From NCBI RefSeq assembly GCF_023006505.1, contig NZ_JALBGV010000070.1, positions 1 through 32,685 of the forward strand: a stretch of 32,685 nt of DNA. The letters run 5' to 3'. Under the pieces are notes generated by a model that saw only the letters and a program-made list of their open reading frames with translations, made no database searches and had not been told where the DNA came from. Shown piece by piece: positions 1 through 6,540 of this stretch. The DNA is from Neorhizobium sp. SHOUNA12A (GTDB lineage: Bacteria > Pseudomonadota > Alphaproteobacteria > Rhizobiales > Rhizobiaceae). The position numbers were made by a program, and so were the translations under genes. Within the stretch, counting starts at the first letter, position 1; each line of letters opens with the position of its first letter.

Positions 1-78
1 CGAGCCCGCACCGGTGACGAGGGCGTGACGGTCGGCAAGTCTGGCACTGGCAAGTCTGGCTGAGGGCGCTTCGCTCAT
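1..78 (-). CDS. Short-chain dehydrogenase/reductase, N-terminal fragment (cut by left window edge)
   Basis: Only the first 26 codons are present; the gene continues past base 1. Read on the minus strand from the ATG at 78, the peptide ends in ALVTGAGS. This is the beginning of the TGxxxGxG dinucleotide-binding motif of classical SDR enzymes. The preceding gene stops at 89, ten bases upstream, and an AAGGAA ribosome-binding sequence overlaps that stop region, so the two are probably one operon. Lying directly after a 2-aminobenzoyl-CoA monooxygenase/reductase-like gene, it would suit a 3-hydroxyacyl-CoA dehydrogenase step on the dearomatised CoA thioester; that role is inference. The N-terminus carries a direct repeat (ARLAS then ARLAD). 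Confidence 0.7.
   Translation of the reverse strand, partial: MSEAPSARLASARLADRHALVTGAGS
34..60. repeat. Short in-frame tandem duplication in the SDR N-terminus
   Basis: The 12-mer GGCAAGTCTGGC occurs at 34-45 and again at 49-60, a 15-base period. Because the period is a multiple of three it duplicates five residues (ARLAS/ARLAD) ahead of the Rossmann motif without shifting frame. It probably lies in a flexible leader. Confidence 0.8.
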
Positions 79-88
79 GATGCGTTCC

Positions 89-2434
89 TTATTTCGCCGC
101 CGCCGGGCCGACGGCCGGAGGGGCAACGGCGGCCGCAGCACGCGCGAGGTTGGTCTCGTATTGCGCCTTGCCGGAATAATACTGTTTTGGCCAGGGAATG
201 TCCGTCAAGCCTATCTTGGCCGCCTCGTGAAGAACCCAGGCCGGATCGGCGAGATGCGGGCGGGCGACGGCGCAGAGATCGGCGCGGCCGGCGGCGATGA
301 TCGAGTTCGCATGATCGGCCTCCGAAATCGCGCCGACGGCGATGGTCGGGATACCGATCTCGTTGCGGATCTTGTCGGAGAAGGGGGTCTGGAACAGGCG
401 GCCATAGACCGGCTTTTCTTCCTTCCACACCTGGCCGGACGAGCAGTCGATCAGGTCGGCACCGGCATCCTTGAACATCTGCGCGTAGATCGCCGCGTCT
501 TCCGGCGTGTTTCCGCCTTCGAACCAGTCATGGCAGGAGAGACGCACGGAAATCGGCTTGTTTGCCGGCCAGACCGCGCGGATCGCCTTGAAGACTTCCA
601 GCGGATAACGCGCGAGGTTTTCGTGGCTGCCGCCGTATTCGTCGGCGCGGATGTTGGTGAGCGGCGACAGGAAGCTCGACAGAAGATAACCGTGGGCGCA
701 GTGCAGCTCCAACCAGTCGGCACCGGCTTCAGCCGCGAATTTCGCTGAGCGGACGTGATCGGCGATGACACGATCCATGTCGGCGCGGTCCATCGCCTTG
801 GGAACCTGGCTGGTCTTGAGGTAGGGCAGTGCCGAAGCAGAGATCAGTAGCCAGCCACCTTCCTCGACCGGCTGGTCGATGCCTTCCCAGGCGACCTTGG
901 TCGAACCCTTGCGGCCGGCGTGTCCCAGCTGAATGCCGACCTTGGCGGCGGAATTGTCATGCACGAAGGTGACGAAGCGTTTCCAGGCGGCCGCCTGTTC
1001 TTCGTTCCAGAGGCCGAGGCAGCCGGGAGTGATGCGGGCGTCCGGCGAGACGCAGGTCATTTCCCCAAACACGAGGCCGGCGCCGCCGAGGGCACGGGAG
1101 CCGAGATGGACCAGATGGAAATCGTCCAGCAACCCGTCCTTGGCAGAGTACATGGCCATCGGCGACATGACGATGCGGTTCGGCAGATGGGTTTCGCGCA
1201 GCGAATAGGGCGTGAACATCGGCGGCAGGGTGCGGCCGTTGCCGGTCACGTCGATACCGTTTTTCCTGGCGAACCAGCGCTCATAACCTTCCAGCCATTT
1301 TGGGTCGCGCAGGCGCAGGTTTTCGTGGCTGATGCGCTGCGAGCGGGTCAGCATCGAATACATGAACTGTTCCGGCTCCAGCGTATCGGCGTAACGCTGG
1401 CCGACCACTTCGAACCATTCCATGGCGTTGCGGGCGGCATTCTGGATGCGGGCGACGTCGACGCGGCGGATTTCCTCGTAGGTTTCGAGGACTTCCGGGA
1501 TCTTGTCTTTGGAATGGCCGAGCTTGTTGAACTGGTTGCTGAGCTCGATCGCGTCGTCGATCGCGAGCTTGGTGCCGGAGCCGATGGCAAAATGGGCGGT
1601 ATGGGCGGCGTCGCCCATCAGCACGACATGCGAGTTGCCGTTGAAATGGCTCCACTTGCCGCAGATCAGGCGGTTGAAGTTCAGCCAGGCGCTGCCGCGC
1701 AGATGCCGGGCATTGGTCATCAGCTCGGAGCCCTCGAGGACTTCCGAGAACAGGTCCTGGCAGAAATCGATCGAGCCCTGCTGGTCCATCTGACCAAGGC
1801 CGTGCTTTTCGTAAGCTTCTTCCGTCGTTTCGACGATGAAGGTCGAGGTCTTGTCGTCGAACTTGTAGATATGGGCCTGGAACCAGCCGTGATCCGTCTT
1901 GCGGAAGTCGAAGGTGAAGGCGTCGAACAGCTTGTTTGTGCCGAGCCAGATATAGCGGTTCGGACGCACGACGAGATCCGGTTCGAAGACCTCCGGATAA
2001 CGGTTGCGGATCTTCGAGTTGAAGCCGTCCGACGCGATGATCAGGTCCGCATCCGGATAGTCGACATCGCCGTTGGAATCGGTTTCAAAAACAAGCTCGA
2101 CGCCGAGCGCCTCGCAGCGGCGCTGCAGGATGTTCAAGAGCTTCTTGCGGCCGATGCCGACAAAGCCGTGGCCGGAGGTGCGCTGGCGCGTGCCCTTGAA
2201 CAGCAGCTCGATATCGTCCCAGTGATTGAAGGCGTCCTCGATTTCGGCCGCACTTTCCGGGTCCCAGGCCTTCATCGATACCATGGTGGCGTCGGAGAAG
2301 ACCACGCCCCAGCCGAACGTGTCGTAGGGCTTGTTGCGTTCGACGACGGAAATGGAGTGCTCGGGATGCAGCTTCTTCATCAGGAGCGCGAAATAGAGAC
2401 CGGCCGGGCCGCCACCGATACAGACGATGCGCAT
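89..2434 (-). CDS. Bifunctional FAD monooxygenase / old-yellow-enzyme reductase, 2-aminobenzoyl-CoA monooxygenase/reductase-like
   Basis: This 781-residue protein fuses two flavin enzymes. Residues ~1-390 form a PHBH-type FAD monooxygenase, with GGGPAG at the N-terminus and a GDAAH motif near residue 275. Residues ~400-765 form an FMN-binding old-yellow-enzyme barrel, with GHAGRKG and the signature HCAHGYLLSSFLSP followed by YGGS. This architecture is that of 2-aminobenzoyl-CoA monooxygenase/reductase, which hydroxylates and then reduces anthraniloyl-CoA to a non-aromatic product. Relatives are annotated salicylyl-CoA 5-hydroxylase, so the substrate is not settled by sequence. The ATG at 2434 is chosen over an in-frame TTG at 2440 because AGGAGG lies 8 bases upstream of the ATG. 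It is divergent from iorAB, and a partial SDR follows in the same direction. A promoter and palindromic operator lie just upstream. Confidence 0.88.
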   Translation of the reverse strand: MRIVCIGGGPAGLYFALLMKKLHPEHSISVVERNKPYDTFGWGVVFSDATMVSMKAWDPESAAEIEDAFNHWDDIELLFKGTRQRTSGHGFVGIGRKKLLNILQRRCEALGVELVFETDSNGDVDYPDADLIIASDGFNSKIRNRYPEVFEPDLVVRPNRYIWLGTNKLFDAFTFDFRKTDHGWFQAHIYKFDDKTSTFIVETTEEAYEKHGLGQMDQQGSIDFCQDLFSEVLEGSELMTNARHLRGSAWLNFNRLICGKWSHFNGNSHVVLMGDAAHTAHFAIGSGTKLAIDDAIELSNQFNKLGHSKDKIPEVLETYEEIRRVDVARIQNAARNAMEWFEVVGQRYADTLEPEQFMYSMLTRSQRISHENLRLRDPKWLEGYERWFARKNGIDVTGNGRTLPPMFTPYSLRETHLPNRIVMSPMAMYSAKDGLLDDFHLVHLGSRALGGAGLVFGEMTCVSPDARITPGCLGLWNEEQAAAWKRFVTFVHDNSAAKVGIQLGHAGRKGSTKVAWEGIDQPVEEGGWLLISASALPYLKTSQVPKAMDRADMDRVIADHVRSAKFAAEAGADWLELHCAHGYLLSSFLSPLTNIRADEYGGSHENLARYPLEVFKAIRAVWPANKPISVRLSCHDWFEGGNTPEDAAIYAQMFKDAGADLIDCSSGQVWKEEKPVYGRLFQTPFSDKIRNEIGIPTIAVGAISEADHANSIIAAGRADLCAVARPHLADPAWVLHEAAKIGLTDIPWPKQYYSGKAQYETNLARAAAAVAPPAVGPAAAK

Positions 2435-2468
2435 ATCCAAGTCCTCCTGATGTTCAGTCGCTCATTAT

Positions 2469-2480
2469 TTTAAGTTTAAA
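2469..2480. promoter_or_regulatory. Operator-like palindrome TTTAAGTTTAAA (site A)
   Basis: One mismatch from the palindrome TTTAAGCTTAAA, which recurs upstream of several operons in this window. It sits 35 bases upstream of the flavoprotein ATG and touches the proposed -10 element (2480-2485), a position suited to repression. Inferred to bind a MarR-type regulator. Confidence 0.55.
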
Positions 2481-2507
2481 CTATATGGCGTTTGATCGAC
2501 CCGTCAA
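2480..2507 (-). promoter_or_regulatory. Sigma70-type promoter of the fused flavoprotein gene
   Basis: On the minus strand, TTGACG (2507-2502) is followed after 16 bases by TATAGT (2485-2480). These match the -35 and -10 consensus at five of six positions each. Start of transcription would fall inside or beside operator site A, giving a leader of about 35-40 bases. Confidence 0.5.
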
Positions 2508-2555
2508 GCGGATTTGCGGCGGCTCCGGCAGTTTTCATACTGGATCGGCCGAATA

Positions 2556-2571
2556 ATATGCATTTGCATAT
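2556..2571. promoter_or_regulatory. Operator-like inverted repeat ATATGCA-TT-TGCATAT (O1)
   Basis: Perfect 7-base arms around a 2-base spacer, in the divergent region between the flavoprotein and iorA. A TATAAT hexamer (2571-2576) abuts the right arm, so the repeat may overlap a promoter. The size and symmetry are typical of a MarR dimer site. A near copy lies at 2677-2692. Confidence 0.6.
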
Positions 2572-2653
2572 ATAATGACCCCTGTTGCGCGCTCCTCTGT
2601 CCTGCTCGATGTTCGAATGAAGCAAGACTTGCCGTTCCGCCGGCATTTGTGAA

Positions 2654-2683
2654 TTGACAAATGGCCGGCGCCGAAAATATGCT
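2654..2683 (+). promoter_or_regulatory. Sigma70-type promoter of iorAB
   Basis: A perfect TTGACA (2654-2659) is followed after 18 bases by TATGCT (2678-2683). The -10 is weak (four of six) and lies inside operator O2 (2677-2692). Transcription would start near 2690, about 40 bases before the iorA ATG. Confidence 0.45.
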
Positions 2684-2692
2684 TTTGCAAAT
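2677..2692. promoter_or_regulatory. Operator-like inverted repeat ATATGCT-TT-TGCAAAT (O2)
   Basis: Differs from O1 (2556-2571) at one position in each arm, with the same 2-base TT spacer. It overlaps the proposed -10 of iorAB, so a bound regulator would block RNA polymerase directly. The centre-to-centre distance from O1 is 121 bases. Confidence 0.55.
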
Positions 2693-2731
2693 GATTATGG
2701 ATTGAAGCCGACAAGGCGAAGGGGAAGTGCC

Positions 2732-4888
2732 ATGGCCGAGCGATCTTTTGCGCGCGAAGTCGAGGATCTCAAGCTTGGAGAAGGCGAGATTTTTCGTGGG
2801 GAAGGCATTCTCGCCATCACCAAGGCGCTGCTGCAATCCGGCGTTTCCTATGTCGGCGGCTACCAGGGTTCGCCGATCTCGCACCTGATGGACGTGCTGG
2901 CCGATGCCAAGGACATCATGGAGGATCTCGGAGTCCATTTCGAGACCTCGGCCTCGGAAGCGGCAGCGGCGGCGATGCTCTCTGCCTCGGTCATGTATCC
3001 GGTACGCGGAGCCGTGACATGGAAATCGACGGCCGGCACCAATGTCGCGTCGGACGCGCTCTCCAACCTGTCCTCCGGCGGCGTCAATGGCGGCGCGCTG
3101 ATCATCCTCGGCGAGGATTTCGGCGAAGGCTCTTCGATCATGCAGGAACGCAGCCATGCGTTCGCGATGAAGTCGCAGATGTGGCTTCTCGACCCGCGTC
3201 CCAACCTGTCGGCGATGGTTCAGGCCGTGGAAGATGGCTTCCAGCTTTCGGAAGCCTCCAACACCCCTGTCATGCTGGAGGTACGCATCCGCGCCTGTCA
3301 CGTGCATGGCCAGTTCGTCGCCAAGGATAACCAGCGGCCAAAATTCACGCTTCGGCAGGCGCTGGAAAACCCGGTCCGCGACGTTAACCGCATCGTCCTG
3401 CCGCCGGCGAATTTCGGGCAGGAGAAGGACAAGCTGGAGCGCCGCTGGCCGGCTGCCGTCAACTTCATCAAGGAAAGGAAGCTCAACGAGTTCTTCGGCC
3501 CAGAAGAAGGCGAGATCGGCATCATCACGCTTGGCGGTCTCTACAACGGCGTCATGCGTGGCCTGCAGCAGCTGGGCCTCGCCGATGTCTACGGCAATTC
3601 GTCGGTGCCGATCTATGTGATGAACGTCGCCTATCCGACGATCGACGACGAAGTGATCGATTTCTGTCTCGGCAAGAAGGCCGTGATCATGGTGGAAGAG
3701 GGCGCGCCGGAATATGTCGAGCAGTCGCTCCACACGCTGATGCGCCGCCGCGATATCCAGACCCGCCTGCACGGCAAGGACATTCTCCCGCTTGGCGGTG
3801 AATATACCGCGCCAGTGATGATGAAGGGGCTGAAGACCTTCATCGAGATGTACGATCGCCTGCTGCTCGGCAACCAGCCGCCGGTGCCGGATCCGAGCGA
3901 TGTCCTCAACGATCCGAAGGTGAAGGCGCTGGCCGAAGTCGTGCCACAGCGTCCCGCCGGCTTCTGCACCGGTTGCCCGGAGCGGCCGATCTTTGCGGCC
4001 ATGAAGCTGGTCGAAAAGGAACTCGGCGAACACCACGTCTCGGCGGATATCGGCTGTCACCTGTTCTCGATCCTGCCGCCCTTCAATATAGGCGGCACGA
4101 CGATGGGCTATGGTCTTGGTCCTGCTTCCGCTTCCGCCTTCAATGTCGAGGCGGACAAGCGCTCGATCGCGGTCATGGGCGATGGCGGTTTCTGGCACAA
4201 CGGCCTGGCAACCTCGGTCGGCAATGCGGTGTTCAACAAACAGGACGGCGTCATCCTCGTCGTCGACAACTTCTATTCCGCGGCGACCGGTGGGCAGGAC
4301 ATTCTCTCCTCCCGCGCCATCAACCCGAACCGCAAGACCAACAATTCGATCGTCAATGCGGTGAAGGGCATCGGGGCCACCTGGGTGCGCCAGATCGACC
4401 GCACCTATGACGTCGCCAAGATGCGCGACACGCTGAAGGAAGCGCTGACGAGCAAGGAGAAAGGCCCGAAGATCATCGTCGCCTCTTCCGAATGTATGCT
4501 GAACAAGCAGCGCCGCGTGAAGCCGCAGTTCAATCAGGCGGTCAAGGACGGCAAGCGGATGGTGAAGGAGCGCTTCGGGGTGGACGAGGACGTCTGCACC
4601 GGCGATCACGCCTGCATCCGGCTTTCCGGCTGCCCGTCGCTATCGGTGAAGCATACGGATGATCCGCTGAAGGACGATCCGGTCGCGGCGATCGACAACA
4701 GCTGCGTCGGCTGCGGCAATTGCGGTGAGGTTTCGGAAGCCGCCGTTCTCTGTCCGTCGTTCTATCGCGCCGATATCATCCACAATCCGACCGGCTGGGA
4801 CAAGTTCCTCTCGAAATTCCGTAGCTCGGTGATCGGCTGGCTGCAGGCCCGCCGTGCCGCCGGCCGCGTCGTTTTTGCAGAGGTTTGA
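2732..4888 (+). CDS. iorA: 2-Oxoacid:ferredoxin oxidoreductase alpha subunit (indolepyruvate ferredoxin oxidoreductase type)
   Basis: This 718-residue subunit would oxidatively decarboxylate an aryl 2-oxoacid to its acyl-CoA, passing electrons to ferredoxin. The N-terminal pyruvate-oxidoreductase domain contains GGYQGSPISH. FCTGCPERP is near residue 410, and the thiamine-diphosphate motif (GDGGFWHNGLA to VDNFYSAATGGQ) is near 483-515. The C-terminal Fe-S region has CTGDHACIRLSGCP near 622 and CVGCGNCG near 659. The ATG at 2732 is preferred to an upstream in-frame ATG at 2654 because AAGGGGAAG precedes it and the upstream codons overlap the promoter. iorB follows after 3 bases. The family annotation is indolepyruvate; beside an aminobenzoyl-CoA enzyme and isatin-hydrolase-like genes, 2-aminophenylglyoxylate (isatinate) is an alternative substrate. 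That is inference. Confidence 0.88.
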   Translation: MAERSFAREVEDLKLGEGEIFRGEGILAITKALLQSGVSYVGGYQGSPISHLMDVLADAKDIMEDLGVHFETSASEAAAAAMLSASVMYPVRGAVTWKSTAGTNVASDALSNLSSGGVNGGALIILGEDFGEGSSIMQERSHAFAMKSQMWLLDPRPNLSAMVQAVEDGFQLSEASNTPVMLEVRIRACHVHGQFVAKDNQRPKFTLRQALENPVRDVNRIVLPPANFGQEKDKLERRWPAAVNFIKERKLNEFFGPEEGEIGIITLGGLYNGVMRGLQQLGLADVYGNSSVPIYVMNVAYPTIDDEVIDFCLGKKAVIMVEEGAPEYVEQSLHTLMRRRDIQTRLHGKDILPLGGEYTAPVMMKGLKTFIEMYDRLLLGNQPPVPDPSDVLNDPKVKALAEVVPQRPAGFCTGCPERPIFAAMKLVEKELGEHHVSADIGCHLFSILPPFNIGGTTMGYGLGPASASAFNVEADKRSIAVMGDGGFWHNGLATSVGNAVFNKQDGVILVVDNFYSAATGGQDILSSRAINPNRKTNNSIVNAVKGIGATWVRQIDRTYDVAKMRDTLKEALTSKEKGPKIIVASSECMLNKQRRVKPQFNQAVKDGKRMVKERFGVDEDVCTGDHACIRLSGCPSLSVKHTDDPLKDDPVAAIDNSCVGCGNCGEVSEAAVLCPSFYRADIIHNPTGWDKFLSKFRSSVIGWLQARRAAGRVVFAEV

Positions 4889-4891
4889 TCG

Positions 4892-6439
4892 ATGAACGAG
4901 ACCGTGAACCTCAAGACGCTCCATGCTTCCGACAAGCCGCTGACGTTGGCGATCATGGCCATGGGCGGCCAGGGCGGCGGCGTGCTGGCCGATTGGATCG
5001 TCGGCCTTGCCGAAGAGCAGGACTGGATGGCGCAGTCGACATCGGTGCCGGGCGTTGCCCAGCGCACCGGCGCGACGATCTATTACATCGAGATGTTGCC
5101 CGCCCGCGACGGCGTGTCGCCGATCTTCTCGCTGATGCCGACTCCGGGCGACGTTGACATCGTGCTGGCCGCCGAGCTGATGGAAGCCGGACGCTCCGTG
5201 CTGCGCGGTCTGGTGACGCCGGACAAGACCACGCTGATCGCCTCGACGCACCGTTCCTTTGCGGTCGGCGAGAAGGAAAAGCCGGGCGATGGTATCGGGG
5301 ATCCGACCGTAGTGGTCGGCGCGACCGATTTCGCCGCCAGGCGCACCATCGCCTTCGACATGGATACGCTGGCGACGAAAAACGGCAGCGTGATTTCCGC
5401 CTCGATGTTCGGCGCGCTTGCAGCGGCCGACGTGCTGCCTTTCCCGAAGGAAGCCTTCGAGGCGATAATTCGCGGCGGCGGCAAGGGCATCGAACCCAGC
5501 CTCAGGGCTTTCAATGCCGCCTACGAGCGGGCGAAAGCCAAGCCGCGCGACGAAGTAGTCGCGATGGCGCCGAAGCGTTTCGATACGATGCCGGAAACCG
5601 CTGGCCATCCGGATCTCGATCGTCTCGTCCATCGCATGCGCGCAGAATTTCCGGAGGTCGCCTGGCCGCTGCTGTTTGCAGGCGTCAAGAAGCTCACGGA
5701 TTTCCAGGATCCGGCCTATGCCAGCGAATATCTCGATCGGGTTGGCAAACTTCATGCCCTCGATCGTGCCAATGGCGGCGGCGAGCACGATTATGCTTTC
5801 ACCGTCCAGTCGGCGAAATACGTCGCCGTCGCCATGGCCTATGACGATGTCATCCGCGTCGCGGACCTCAAGACCCGTGGCACCCGCTTCAATCGGGTCG
5901 CCAGGGAGGTCGGCGTCAAGCAGGACCAAATCCTCTACATGACCGAATACATGCATCCGCGCATGGAAGAGGTCGTGGGAACCATGCCGAAGCGGCTCGG
6001 TCTCTGGGTCGAAAACCGCCCGAAGGTCTTTGCCTGGCTCGATCGCCGCATCAACAAGGGCCGTCGCGTGCAGACCGGCACGCTCTTCTGGTTCCTGACG
6101 CTTTATACGCTGGCAGCGTTGCGGCGCACCCGCCGTGGCACGCTCCGGCACTTGCGCGAGACCGAACACCGTGAGGCCTGGCTCAATACCGCGATGTCGC
6201 TTCTTCCGAGAAATTACGATCTCGCGGTCGAGGTGATCAACAACCGCCGCCTGGTGAAGGGTTATTCCGACACCCATGCGCGTGGGCTTTCGAAGTTCGA
6301 CCGGGTGATGTCGGCGCTGACGACCTTGGCGGACCGCGAAGACGGTGCTGCCTGGATGAAGCGCCTGCGCCAGGCAGCTCTTCTGGACGAAAGCGGCATT
6401 GCTCTCGACGGCGCGTTGAAGACGGTCTCTACGCTTTAG
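4892..6439 (+). CDS. iorB: 2-Oxoacid:ferredoxin oxidoreductase beta subunit, long form with C-terminal extension
   Basis: Partner of the preceding alpha subunit, starting 3 bases after its stop. Residues ~17-205 are the pyruvate-oxidoreductase gamma-type domain, opening with MAMGGQGGGVLADW and including VPGVAQRTGATIYY. At 515 residues it is much longer than a minimal ~200-residue archaeal-type IorB. The remaining ~290 residues form the extra domain (DUF6537-like) seen in proteobacterial indolepyruvate oxidoreductases; its function is not evident. A 101-base gap separates it from lpiA, and no clear terminator hairpin is visible there. Confidence 0.85.
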   Translation: MNETVNLKTLHASDKPLTLAIMAMGGQGGGVLADWIVGLAEEQDWMAQSTSVPGVAQRTGATIYYIEMLPARDGVSPIFSLMPTPGDVDIVLAAELMEAGRSVLRGLVTPDKTTLIASTHRSFAVGEKEKPGDGIGDPTVVVGATDFAARRTIAFDMDTLATKNGSVISASMFGALAAADVLPFPKEAFEAIIRGGGKGIEPSLRAFNAAYERAKAKPRDEVVAMAPKRFDTMPETAGHPDLDRLVHRMRAEFPEVAWPLLFAGVKKLTDFQDPAYASEYLDRVGKLHALDRANGGGEHDYAFTVQSAKYVAVAMAYDDVIRVADLKTRGTRFNRVAREVGVKQDQILYMTEYMHPRMEEVVGTMPKRLGLWVENRPKVFAWLDRRINKGRRVQTGTLFWFLTLYTLAALRRTRRGTLRHLRETEHREAWLNTAMSLLPRNYDLAVEVINNRRLVKGYSDTHARGLSKFDRVMSALTTLADREDGAAWMKRLRQAALLDESGIALDGALKTVSTL

Positions 6440-6540
6440 GTTTTAAGGATAAAGACACATTATAGCCGCGATCCCGTTGCTTTTGCTGCGCATCTGACCG
6501 AAGTCTAGACACCCAGTTTTTGCAAGCACCGGCAGCCCAC

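Noticed and set aside
920..2473. Long plus-strand open frame (517 codons) opposite the flavoprotein gene
   Set aside because: Antisense shadow in a GC-rich gene; the minus strand carries clear FAD and old-yellow-enzyme motifs, a ribosome-binding site and a promoter, while the plus frame has none.
2504..4609. Minus-strand open frame of 701 codons opposite iorA
   Set aside because: Low-complexity Arg/His/Asp-rich composition and no recognisable motif; iorA on the other strand has thiamine and Fe-S motifs.
4640..6277. Minus-strand open frame of 545 codons opposite iorB
   Set aside because: Same shadow pattern; no motif and no ribosome-binding site, and it overlaps a confident gene.
6435..6446. 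TTTAGGTTTTAA resembling the TTTAAGCTTAAA palindrome before lpiA
   Set aside because: Three mismatches, overlaps the iorB stop codon and lies about 95 bases from lpiA without an associated promoter; likely chance.
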